Positions 52,372 to 61,718 of a DNA stretch of 64,000 nt are shown here, in pieces. A program made the translations under genes and the position numbers. The notes beneath the pieces are model-generated. The model had not been told where the DNA came from, searched no databases, and saw only the letters and a program-made list of their open reading frames with translations. This DNA is from Alphaproteobacteria bacterium (GTDB lineage: Bacteria; Pseudomonadota; Alphaproteobacteria; UBA6615): positions 64,013 through 128,012 of the forward strand of contig JAKUPN010000006.1 in NCBI GenBank assembly GCA_022449545.1, written 5' to 3'. Numbering within the stretch: position 1 is the first letter of the stretch; every line of letters starts with the position of its first letter.

Positions 52372-53604
52372 ATGGACGAAAGTGGTCAGAAAAAAAAGTC
52401 TTTAGACATAATTAATGCGCGGACAGACAGTCGAGATATCCTCTCACATGCTCGACAACAAGCCAATGCTAGGGATTTTGATGATGTGTTCATAGTAGAC
52501 ATTGACTCGCATATTGATGATATATCTGCGTGGCCTGAAATCATGGATTTCATTGAAGATCCTGTTATACGAGATGCTGCTGGTTCATTTTCGGGAGGTA
52601 CGAAAAGAGGAGCTTTCCATAATGGAACGCCTGGCCTGCAATGGCAAAATGTCTGGGGACGTATTCCCCATGGCCAGGGATTAAAAGAAGACGTAGATGA
52701 TAAAACGATTCCTCGCGAAGTTACTTTGTCTCGTCGTGCAATGGATCAAATGGGCCTCGATTATCAAGTGGTTTTTCCGAATGCACTTTTATACATCGGC
52801 ATGCATCCTGTCAAAGAAATGGAGATACATCTCGCAAAAGCATATAATAGATGGCTTGTTGAACACGTTTTGCCTGTTGATCAACGTGTCAAAGGTTTAC
52901 TTTATCTCCCCATTAACAGCCCTGAGGCAGCTGAGGAGACTGTAAGAAAGTATGCTGGGGCTCCCGGTGTTGCAGGCTTTACTATCACTTCATCTCGACA
53001 TGCACCAATACACTCAAATCAGTACATGAAACTTTATGCTATGTTGGAGGAAGCCGATCAGGCTCTTGCATTTCATGCAGCCCCTAATTGGGAAGATGAA
53101 TATCCTTCTCAGTTGAATCGTTTTATATCAGTCCACGCTCTAACATTTGTTCTATGCAACCTGGTTCATTTGACGAACTGGGTGATTAATGGTTTGCCTG
53201 AACGTTTTCCAAAATTGCGCACTCTCTGGATTGAAAGTGGTTTAGCTTGGTTGGCCTTTATTACACAGCGGCTTGATAATGAGTACTTAATGCGCTCTTC
53301 TGAGGCTCCATTGTTAAAACGTCTTCCAAGTGAATATATCTCGGAAATGTTTTTTACTACGCAACCTATGGAACGAACTAACATGAATCTTCTTGAAGCG
53401 ACAATGGATGCCGTTAATGCGCCGACACAGTTAGTGTATGCATCAGATTGGCCACATTGGGATTTCGATCTTCCATCAAGTGTCTGGGACTTACCCTTTT
53501 TGGATGAATCAGCAAAAAGAAATATATTGGGCTACAACGCAGCCAACCTATTTAATCTTGAGGTTCCAGAAAAATATCAGAAAAGAGCTCACGCCGCCGA
53601 ATAA
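52372..53604 (+). CDS. Amidohydrolase-2 family (ACMSD-like) protein
   Basis: 410 aa; FIVDIDSHIDDISAWPEI, FHAAPNWEDEYPSQ, VYASDWPHWDFDLP. Confidence 0.9.
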   Translation: MDESGQKKKSLDIINARTDSRDILSHARQQANARDFDDVFIVDIDSHIDDISAWPEIMDFIEDPVIRDAAGSFSGGTKRGAFHNGTPGLQWQNVWGRIPHGQGLKEDVDDKTIPREVTLSRRAMDQMGLDYQVVFPNALLYIGMHPVKEMEIHLAKAYNRWLVEHVLPVDQRVKGLLYLPINSPEAAEETVRKYAGAPGVAGFTITSSRHAPIHSNQYMKLYAMLEEADQALAFHAAPNWEDEYPSQLNRFISVHALTFVLCNLVHLTNWVINGLPERFPKLRTLWIESGLAWLAFITQRLDNEYLMRSSEAPLLKRLPSEYISEMFFTTQPMERTNMNLLEATMDAVNAPTQLVYASDWPHWDFDLPSSVWDLPFLDESAKRNILGYNAANLFNLEVPEKYQKRAHAAE

Positions 53605-53618
53605 GAAATAGTTCGTTT

Positions 53619-54449
53619 CTAATAAAAAGCAAACACTCTAGTTTCAATACTTTGACGTGCATCCGCGTTGCTTGGTGCATTCGAGTTTTTGAATGCCGTA
53701 TGTCCGGAGGGCCCGCCAAAATTTAGCTCATCTGATTCAAAAGTTTTTAATAGGACAGCTTCATTTGGTTTCATATCAGAAACATAATACCAAGAATTTT
53801 TTTCATTAAAGGTCATTGCTTGGGTATAACCAACACGTTCTTTAGTACGTCTTTCTGCTGTAATTAATTGCCCAGGGTTAATTGAATCTGCATCACAAAA
53901 TGCTAGGGGTGTTGTTTGAACAATTCCTTCAATTGATCTCCATATATTAATTATATTAAACCTTCGAGTAAGCAAATCCTCTGCTTCTTCACGTGGAAAT
54001 AGGTCTCTAACGCGTTGTCTTCCAGAATCCTGAGTGTAGTCATTATGAACAAACATCACTGGTTCCCGAACTTTTTTTTCAGACCTTAAATTGTGATCTT
54101 CGACACGGACAGTATGATCAAAAACTACTACTGATTTAGCCTTCGTTATACCTTTTATAAGTGATTCAACCTCTGAGTTATAAATATTGGAGACCTCGTC
54201 TTCATTATAAAAACTTTTAACTTTTGTATTATGGGAAATTAATTGAAACCCTTGTTTGTCAAGCGATAGTGCATCTTTTACCTCTCTTGCGTCCCTGAGC
54301 AGAAGGTCATGTTCTTTATATTCTCCGGTACGTTCTAATACCCTATCTTCTGTTATATAATTGATAGGGGGTTCTCCATTATCAACAAAGAAAGTTAGTT
54401 TGGCATTTATAGAAGAAATTTCTAAAGCGTTGTTAGCTTGGTCATTCAT
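53619..54449 (-). CDS. CmcJ/NvfI-family protein
   Basis: 276 aa; VFDHTVR, PVMFVHNDYTQDSGRQRVRDLFP, RFNIINIWRSIEGIVQTTPLAFCDA. Confidence 0.82.
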   Translation of the reverse strand: MNDQANNALEISSINAKLTFFVDNGEPPINYITEDRVLERTGEYKEHDLLLRDAREVKDALSLDKQGFQLISHNTKVKSFYNEDEVSNIYNSEVESLIKGITKAKSVVVFDHTVRVEDHNLRSEKKVREPVMFVHNDYTQDSGRQRVRDLFPREEAEDLLTRRFNIINIWRSIEGIVQTTPLAFCDADSINPGQLITAERRTKERVGYTQAMTFNEKNSWYYVSDMKPNEAVLLKTFESDELNFGGPSGHTAFKNSNAPSNADARQSIETRVFAFY

Positions 54450-54515
54450 GTTTGTCTCTAAATTAGGTATTTAGTTAGAAGTTAAATCTAATATAATACG
54501 ATATCTTGATTAAGT

Positions 54516-55607
54516 TTAGTCATTTTCGATTATTGCAATAACTGGCCCACCACCATGAGGCCCCTGATGCATTGCGTCAACTGATACAAAGACAGCGGGA
54601 TCTCCGATTGCTGCCGCTGCTACTCCACCTACTGCTGCTTTAGAATGTCTATGATGATGCACGTCTGAATCATCTAGCATAATTTGTCGTCTACCCCTTA
54701 AAACCCCTCTTCGATCTGCTTCGCATTTAATAAAAAGATTTACCAATTTGTTTGATAAATCCTCAGCTTTGGCTCTTTGAGGCAAGGAGAGGCCTGCGTT
54801 GCGTATGCTTTGATAGATGCCTTCTATATCTAAAGCATCTTTCATTATGCTATGGCCTATTGAAAAATTTCCACCCTCACCAACCTTATTACCAAAAAGG
54901 ACAACTTGAGCCCTGGTGAGTTCGACACCAGAAGAGCACGAGGCAACTGAAGAATATAGATTCAAATCCTTACATATTGATTTTTCGTTAGGTATTTTAA
55001 TTTCCTCAAGAGCTACACCTATACCCAGTGCAGTCGTACCATTAGACACACCCATCGAATCATGTATCTCACATGCCACTTCTTTTCCTCTACTTTCTGC
55101 ATCTAAAACGTCTTCTACTGTGAGAAGGGGGGTTTTTGTTTGAACGTAGTGGACATCAGAGGGATCAGTAATTGAAGCGTCCTTCATAGCAGAGCGGACT
55201 GTATCTGCAACCTTGTTTATCATCCCTAAACGACCGATCTCTTCAGGAAGAATTTCTTCACTTATTGCAGTGCCAATGGTTAACCTAGCATCATTTGAAG
55301 AAACTTCATTAGTAGTCTTGAAGAATATATTTGAATGAGGTGTTATGACACCATCACAACCTCCTGACCATATCATAGGAATTGCATCAATCTCTTCCTT
55401 GCTCTTTGTTCCATGTTTGATTAGTAATTCACGGTACGCCTGATCGGCTAAGATTCTTGTAAAATCATTTACTCCACCATTGCCTTCAGTTTTACCTATA
55501 ACAGCAACAACCTCATCAGCTGAATATTCTCCATTTATAAAGAGGGATTCTAAATTATCCGTATAGTTAACAGAATTAAGTACAAGTTTTTTTACGTTAA
55601 CAGCCAT
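54516..55607 (-). CDS. Ring-opening amidohydrolase (cyanuric acid hydrolase/barbiturase family)
   Basis: ~363 aa; GKTEGNGGVNDFTR, WSGGCDGVITPHSNIF, ASCSSGVELTRAQVVLFGN, DAMHQGPHGGGPVIAII; ATG at 55607 preferred. Confidence 0.93.
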   Translation of the reverse strand: MAVNVKKLVLNSVNYTDNLESLFINGEYSADEVVAVIGKTEGNGGVNDFTRILADQAYRELLIKHGTKSKEEIDAIPMIWSGGCDGVITPHSNIFFKTTNEVSSNDARLTIGTAISEEILPEEIGRLGMINKVADTVRSAMKDASITDPSDVHYVQTKTPLLTVEDVLDAESRGKEVACEIHDSMGVSNGTTALGIGVALEEIKIPNEKSICKDLNLYSSVASCSSGVELTRAQVVLFGNKVGEGGNFSIGHSIMKDALDIEGIYQSIRNAGLSLPQRAKAEDLSNKLVNLFIKCEADRRGVLRGRRQIMLDDSDVHHHRHSKAAVGGVAAAAIGDPAVFVSVDAMHQGPHGGGPVIAIIEND

Positions 55608-55744
55608 TGACCTGGTCTCCATATAAGTAAAAATTACGAGAATAAACAATCAAAATTATGTTATCCTTGATAAGCAGAGTAAAACTATACCCAATAAATG
55701 TCTTTGTTGCGTCATATTAATATTCTTCGTATTAAATAAAAAAG

Positions 55745-56764
55745 ATGAGCTTAAATATGGCATTAACAGGAGAATTAAAAGACATACGGCAACTAAGAAG
55801 AAAACTATCTTCCTATACTGAGCCTATTCTTAGACGGAGCTTGTTTGAATTATTTATTACGGTAGTCTTGTTTTGTTTTTTTTGGATACTTAGTTATCAG
55901 TTTTTTTCTATTAGTAGTTTTCTGATGTTTGTTTTTTCGCTTCCAGCAGGAGTGTTTCTAACAAGGCTTTTTATCATTCAACATGACTGTGGACACGGAT
56001 CTTTTTTCAAAAACAAGAAGATGAATGACTATGTAGGTCGAGTGATAGGTGTAGTAACGTTAACTCCCTATTATGTATGGAAAAAGAACCACGCAGTGCA
56101 TCATGCGACCTCAGGAAACCTTGATAAACGTGGAGTAGGGGATGTAAACACCCTAACTACAACTGAATACTGGATGTTAAATTTCAGTGGTCGCCTGGCA
56201 TATAAAATTTACAGGAACCCTTTTATTATGTTTGGTATCGGTCCTGCATATATGTTTCTAATTCGACATAGGATTCCCTATGGATTTAGACAAGGCACTG
56301 TTAAGTACTGGTTTTCTGCCATTAGCTTTAACTTGGTTATATGCCTCCTTTTAATATTATTGATTAGTAAGATGGGTTTCACACCATTTCTATTAGTGCA
56401 TGCGTTAGTGATACTGATTGCTGCATCAATAGGACTTTGGCTGTTTTATGTTCAGCATCAGTTCGAGAACGTTTTCTGGAAAAGACAAGAAAACTGGGAG
56501 TTTGATAGAGCAGCGATTTATGGCAGTTCTTACTATACGTTACCTCCATTACTGATGTGGCTTACAGGAAATATAGGCATCCATCACGTTCATCATTTAA
56601 ATAGTCGTATTCCTTTCTATAGACTTTCTGAAGTATTGGATAATCACCAAGAATTAACAAACATTAATAGAATAACACTCAAAGAAAGCGTGAAGTGTCT
56701 TAAATATCGTTTATTTTGTGAAAAAAGTGAAAAATTGATAAATTATGATGAAGTAAATCTTTAG
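55745..56764 (+). CDS. Fatty acid desaturase (acyl-lipid, DesA-like)
   Basis: 339 aa; three His boxes HDCGH, HHATSG, HHVHH. Confidence 0.93.
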   Translation: MSLNMALTGELKDIRQLRRKLSSYTEPILRRSLFELFITVVLFCFFWILSYQFFSISSFLMFVFSLPAGVFLTRLFIIQHDCGHGSFFKNKKMNDYVGRVIGVVTLTPYYVWKKNHAVHHATSGNLDKRGVGDVNTLTTTEYWMLNFSGRLAYKIYRNPFIMFGIGPAYMFLIRHRIPYGFRQGTVKYWFSAISFNLVICLLLILLISKMGFTPFLLVHALVILIAASIGLWLFYVQHQFENVFWKRQENWEFDRAAIYGSSYYTLPPLLMWLTGNIGIHHVHHLNSRIPFYRLSEVLDNHQELTNINRITLKESVKCLKYRLFCEKSEKLINYDEVNL

Positions 56765-56788
56765 GTTTTTTCTGAAATTTAAATAATT

Positions 56789-57409
56789 ATGCAAGAAGAT
56801 AATAAAACCAACTTAGGCAACAATCTTGTTTGTGATTTTACGAATGAAAAATCTCTTTACAGACAGGCACACGGTGGCGGAAGAAACCAGCATCTACCTA
56901 GAGCAATAGGAATGAAAAAAGGGCATAACCCAAAAGTTGTTGATGCAACAGCTGGTTTGGGTAGAGATTCATTTCTTCTAGCTTCACTGGGTGCTCATGT
57001 AATGATGATTGAACGTTCCGACGCTGTACATAAACTATTAGAACAAGGATTACTAAAAGCAAGTGAGTTTGATTGTAATACTTTAAAAATCATTAATCGT
57101 ATGAAACTGATTCACGGAGATTCAAAAATAATTCTCCAATCCCTATCTCCTGAAATTATATATATAGATCCTATGCATCCCATAAGAAAAAAATCCGCAT
57201 TAGTAAAGAAAGAGATGAGACTTCTCAGAGACATAGTTGGGGATGACCCCGATAGCGGTGATCTTATTGAATTGGCTCTTAAGAGGGCAACCAAACGTGT
57301 TGTTTTAAAATGGCCATTAAGTGCCGATTCTATTTCAGGACTTGTATCACCCACTCATCAGATAATAGGGAAAACAACTCGTTATGATGTTTTTATGATA
57401 AATAAATGA
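56789..57409 (+). CDS. rsmJ: Class I SAM-dependent methyltransferase, RsmJ-like
   Basis: 206 aa; QAHGGGRNQHLPRAIGMKKGHNPKVVDATAGLGRDSFLLASLGAHVMMIERS; YIDPMHP. Confidence 0.88.
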   Translation: MQEDNKTNLGNNLVCDFTNEKSLYRQAHGGGRNQHLPRAIGMKKGHNPKVVDATAGLGRDSFLLASLGAHVMMIERSDAVHKLLEQGLLKASEFDCNTLKIINRMKLIHGDSKIILQSLSPEIIYIDPMHPIRKKSALVKKEMRLLRDIVGDDPDSGDLIELALKRATKRVVLKWPLSADSISGLVSPTHQIIGKTTRYDVFMINK

Positions 57410-57417
57410 CAAAATAC

Positions 57418-58512
57418 TTAGTTTAATCTTAATGAATTCATTGCAGACCCAAATCTATTTAGACCTAATTCATCACGTAAAGTATTTGTCTGTTTCATAA
57501 CCATTTCAGGGAGAGGAATTCCCAAACCATTTGCTATACGATCGTTCTTAGTGAAGTTTCCGATAATGGCAGAAGCAGCAGATACAGCTTCAGATCCAAG
57601 TGCTTTGTGTAAATCGTTTCGTGACTTATTTAGTTTAGCGGTGCTTTTACCAAGTACTGAGTCACAAAATTCTATAAGTATGTCTCCTTGTGGAACCTCT
57701 GTGCTTACTGATTTGTTAATTAATCCCAGAGGATTGATCTCTATTCCTTCAAGATGTCCACTCTCACGGAGGAACAATGCATGACTAGTAGTTCAGTAAA
57801 AGCATTCATTAAGTGCTGATACACGACCAGCTATGATTTCAACTTGTGGACGACTTAAACAATCATAATGTTTATATGAAAAGTCTAAGACACTTCCTAG
57901 TTCCGAATATTGGCAAGATTCGAGAACCATATTTGAACGACATTCATCTGGAACCAGGCTTAGGGCTCTTAAAATATACGGCAGTGGCCGCCCTTTATAA
58001 AGTTCTGCACCAATTTCTTTTCCAGAAGGTCCAATAGGAATAGTCGAGACCCACGCATCTTCTTTAGTTGCTTCTGGTGGGCGTGTATTTGAGGGGCTAC
58101 CTGATTGTGGTTTAGGGAATAGGGGAAGAGGGACGCCAATTGCTCTCGCAAAAACATCAATATTGGTCGTTTTAGATACAATGCCAATGATCTCTGTATA
58201 TTCTTCCTCCGATACACCTCCATCTATAATTTTTCGAAAAAACTTTTCATCTATTATTTGAGGTTCAACTGCAACTGTTTTAACCAAATGTTTTATGATT
58301 GGGGCAATATTTTTTGGATCAGCCATTTCATAATTCTTTGGCTTTTCTAGGACTCCCGCTTCTATGCCTGAATCACGTGCAAACTTAGCTATTTCTAAGC
58401 GCTGGGTGCCATTACCCCAGTAGCCTGGTTTTGAGAATTGAATTAATTGTTGTTGATGAATTACGGATATATTATTTAGTGTTGGATACTCACTTTCAGC
58501 GTAAATATCCAT
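57418..58512 (-). CDS. Predicted selenoprotein: AhpD/carboxymuconolactone decarboxylase-like (peroxidase-related) protein with CxxU motif; Sec codon TGA at 57793-57795
   Basis: ORFs 57793-58512 and 57418-57777 are in the same frame with only one stop (TGA) between them; translation reads RPQVEIIAGRVSALNECFY-U-TTSHALFLRESGHLEG...AIIGNFTKNDRIANGLGIPLPE; ~364 aa full length. Confidence 0.85.
57744..57774 (-). promoter_or_regulatory. Candidate bacterial SECIS element downstream of the in-frame UGA
   Basis: UUCCU..bulge with U..GAGA-GUGGACA-UCUU..AGGAA: 5 bp lower stem, short internal loop, 4 bp upper stem (one G-U), apical loop starting GU ~32 nt after UGA; folded by eye. Confidence 0.5.
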
Positions 58513-58865
58513 TAACTGATTTCCATTGATTGATAATTTGTTTTGTATTCTATCTCCAAAACAATTATATCCACATCTCCAATATTTATAGCATTATGTT
58601 CGACTGGTGCTGAGACTGATCTTGTCACCCCCGGTTCATAATCTAGGGTTCTTTTAATACCATCTGCATGTTCGAGGTAAAGTCTACCGTAGGATTGTTG
58701 AATGGTTACATAATCAAACTCATGCATATGCCATCCGGTTTGTTGATTCGGCTTGATAACCCAATGAGTTATCCTCGTTTTGTTATCTTCATGTAACAAA
58801 GTGAAATTTCCTATTTCACGTTCTGAAGCATTTTCGGTTGTTTTTTCGAGAAGTTTTGTCGACAT
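58512..58865 (-). CDS. Cupin-domain protein
   Basis: 117 aa; VIKPNQQTGWHMHEFDYVTIQQSYGRLYLEHADG; overlaps the selenoprotein start. Confidence 0.88.
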   Translation of the reverse strand: MSTKLLEKTTENASEREIGNFTLLHEDNKTRITHWVIKPNQQTGWHMHEFDYVTIQQSYGRLYLEHADGIKRTLDYEPGVTRSVSAPVEHNAINIGDVDIIVLEIEYKTNYQSMEIS

Positions 58866-59121
58866 GTCTGTATCTTTTTTAGGTTATTTATCTGTTGAAT
58901 ATTTTGAGCAATCTAATGGTTATTGCTGGTTTGTGTATTCTAAATCTATAATTATAATTAACAAATTACTATATATATGAACAACTCTCTCAGTTATAGT
59001 TTAATATGATAGTGAATATCAGTAATTTTTGTTTTCAATAATTGCGCATGTTAGCTAGATTAGTCATCAAGATGCAATTTTATTTCAATAATTCCCATCT
59101 TTAATCCAGGAGTGATATTTT

Positions 59122-60357
59122 ATGGCAACACCAAAAGTTATAGTTCAACTTTATCCTATGATGCCCACAGATGGTGAAGATGACCGAAAGGCAAAACGTC
59201 CCATAGGAGCTGATCGTGACCTTTACAACAAGGTCATTCATGAATGGACGGATATCATTAAAGAAGCGGACTCTATGGGGATCTGGGGATGTTCTACTAT
59301 AGAGCACCATTTACACTCTGAGGGATACGAAGTTGGTCCCAATCCAGGCGTATTGAACGCTTATTGGGCGAATCATTTAACCAATATGCGAGTTGGAGCA
59401 TTAGGTTATGTAATAGCTACTAATGATCCCATTCGAGTAGCGGAAGAAACAGCAATTATAGATCACTTGACTAACGGAAAATACTTTGTTGGTTTTGCTC
59501 GTGGGTATCAATCTCGCTGGACAAATATATTAGGTCAATTCTCTGGTGCGCAAGCAACTGCATCAGACGGAGGAGAAATTGACAGATTAAACCGCGAAAT
59601 ATTTGAAGAAAGAGTTCAGATGGTTGTTGACTGCTGGACTAAAGAAACAAATGTACTAGATGGATTACATTATCAGGCTCCATATCCAATTGAAACTGGA
59701 GTTCTTGGATACCCAGGGACGAAAATAGCTGAAGAGGCAGGAGCTCCAGGTGAAGTAGGGGCCAACGACAGCATACAGGCAGTTTGCGTTGTGCCAAAAC
59801 CTTATCAGTTACCCCATCCACCAGTGTTTATTGGCGTTCATAAAAGCCCTGAAACAATTCAATTTTGTGCTCGAAACGGATTTCATCCTTGTTATTTTAA
59901 TCCCACCGACGCTGTAATTGAACTATCGAAGATGTATGTTGAGGAAGCTCAAAAGGCTGGCCATAATTTTAAACTTGGGGAGCGTCAAAACATTGTTAGG
60001 CAGACAAGGATTGCTAAAACACATGACGAGTTCGAGCGTCGTGTAAAAAAGTATGACGTGGATATATTTAAGAATTTTTATTCAATATTCTCTAATCATA
60101 ATGTTGATCCAGCAGAAAATGATAATGATGCAGCTTTTAATTCTATGAAGAATACAAGTTTTCTAACAGGCGGAACTGTCGACGATGCGATAAGGTATTG
60201 GACTGGTATATTTGAACAATCTCCCTTTGAGTATATTACTTTGATTTGGCATTTTGCTCAACAACCAAAGGACGAAGTGCTGGAGGAGATGAGATTATTT
60301 ATGGAGAAAGTTGTACCTGAATTAGAGGTGCCTGATTACGCAATAGCGGCAGAATAG
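59122..60357 (+). CDS. LLM-class flavin-dependent (luciferase-like) oxidoreductase
   Basis: 411 aa; MGIWGCSTIEHHLHSEGYEVGPNPGVLNAYWA, IDHLTNGKYFVGFARGYQ. Confidence 0.93.
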   Translation: MATPKVIVQLYPMMPTDGEDDRKAKRPIGADRDLYNKVIHEWTDIIKEADSMGIWGCSTIEHHLHSEGYEVGPNPGVLNAYWANHLTNMRVGALGYVIATNDPIRVAEETAIIDHLTNGKYFVGFARGYQSRWTNILGQFSGAQATASDGGEIDRLNREIFEERVQMVVDCWTKETNVLDGLHYQAPYPIETGVLGYPGTKIAEEAGAPGEVGANDSIQAVCVVPKPYQLPHPPVFIGVHKSPETIQFCARNGFHPCYFNPTDAVIELSKMYVEEAQKAGHNFKLGERQNIVRQTRIAKTHDEFERRVKKYDVDIFKNFYSIFSNHNVDPAENDNDAAFNSMKNTSFLTGGTVDDAIRYWTGIFEQSPFEYITLIWHFAQQPKDEVLEEMRLFMEKVVPELEVPDYAIAAE

Positions 60358-60394
60358 TTTTCATGGTTCCTATAATATACTAATCGTAAACCAA

Positions 60395-60431
60395 AACGCT
60401 GGTTGTGTTTGCTCATAGCCAGCGTTTTTTA
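60395..60431 (+). terminator. Rho-independent terminator after the LLM oxidoreductase gene
   Basis: aacgctgg ... ccagcgtt then ttttatttatt. Confidence 0.8.
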
Positions 60432-60451
60432 TTTATTAAAAGGATAACTAC

Positions 60452-61705
60452 ATGAAAGGTTTCCCAGTAAATAGTGAGCTGAATCCAAATACGGACAAAT
60501 GGAAAATTTCTCAGCACTGCTTTTCAGATAAAATTCGATCTGAAATGACGTTACCAGATAAAGTTCAGCTTAATGATATTACGTTACGTGAGGGACGACA
60601 ATTGCCTGGTGTTTCACTAAAACTTGAACAAGTGATTGAAATTGCAGATGCGCTTGTCGATGCTGGAGTCTCTATGCTGCAGATGCATCATGACGACCCC
60701 GCAGAAATGTCTGAGGTTAAAAAACGTCATCCAAATGTTTTAATTGATGCTCTTGTTCACCCTACTGCTGTACTTAATCCCGAACTAGCTAAACCAGAAA
60801 TTGATTTAAATTATGATCATGGGGCTGATTATTGCACACTAGCCTTCTCATTTTCTGAGCATCAAATGTGTTTGTTTGAATCGATGGCTGGACAACGTAT
60901 CACCATTGATGAAGCAATTGAAAGAGCGATGGGATCCACATCCTATGCTAAGGAAAAAGCGGGAATGAGTCGAAAAGTTGGATGTCTTATACAAGACTGT
61001 ACTCGTATTCCTATTGATAGATTAGCTGAAGTTTGTTCGAGGTTAGTTGATTCTGGAGCGGACATGATTTGTTTAGATGACATCAACGGAATGGCTATTT
61101 ATCGTGTATATACACATGTAGTCAGAGAAATGAAAAAGCGGCTTCCTAATACAGAGATAGCACTTCATACACATAATGATGTTGGCATGGCTGCTGCCTC
61201 TCTTTATGCAGGTTTGGAAGGAGGAGCTGATATATTATATACTTGCGTGAATGGTCTAGGTGAGAGAGCTCATATTGCTTGTCTCGCTGAAATAGCATCG
61301 GTGATACAAATTTATTATGGAATGGACTGTGGAATCAAACTAGATAAGATGACGGAATTATCTAATTTAGTCGCATCTACTATGCCATGGCCCATGTCAG
61401 ATACTATGCCTTTTGTTGGTCGCACAGCTTTTTCTCATCTAGTTGAAGTCCACTATTGTGTTCCAGATACAGAAGAGGGATTCTGGTCTTATCTATGTAT
61501 GAGGCCTGAGGTGTTTGGTAACACACAACATAACCTTCTTGGACATTACTCTGGTCCCTGGGCAATAAGGGCCAAGGCCAATGAGCTAGATTTAGTTATC
61601 AAGGAGGGTGAAGAAGATAAAATACTCCAAAAGATCCGTGAAAAGATCCAAACTGTTAGACGACAACTCAGCGATGACGAGTTTAAGGAAATAGTATTTA
61701 GCTAG
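60452..61705 (+). CDS. DRE-TIM metallolyase (HMG-CoA lyase/isopropylmalate synthase superfamily)
   Basis: 417 aa; LNDITLREGRQLPGV, CLDDINGMAIY, HTHNDVGMAAASLYAGLEGGADILYTCVNGLGERA. Confidence 0.9.
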   Translation: MKGFPVNSELNPNTDKWKISQHCFSDKIRSEMTLPDKVQLNDITLREGRQLPGVSLKLEQVIEIADALVDAGVSMLQMHHDDPAEMSEVKKRHPNVLIDALVHPTAVLNPELAKPEIDLNYDHGADYCTLAFSFSEHQMCLFESMAGQRITIDEAIERAMGSTSYAKEKAGMSRKVGCLIQDCTRIPIDRLAEVCSRLVDSGADMICLDDINGMAIYRVYTHVVREMKKRLPNTEIALHTHNDVGMAAASLYAGLEGGADILYTCVNGLGERAHIACLAEIASVIQIYYGMDCGIKLDKMTELSNLVASTMPWPMSDTMPFVGRTAFSHLVEVHYCVPDTEEGFWSYLCMRPEVFGNTQHNLLGHYSGPWAIRAKANELDLVIKEGEEDKILQKIREKIQTVRRQLSDDEFKEIVFS

Positions 61706-61718
61706 AGTTATTATATTT

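Noticed and set aside
57418-57777. Separate hypothetical gene starting at TTG 57777
   Set aside because: It is in frame with the upstream ORF, has no own plausible start context, and begins inside a conserved AhpD motif; better explained as the C-terminal half of a selenoprotein.
57793-57795. Nonsense mutation/pseudogene explanation for the TGA
   Set aside because: Cannot be excluded, but the stop is TGA, falls exactly on the redox Cys column, the downstream half is intact, and a SECIS-like stem follows; selenocysteine is more parsimonious.
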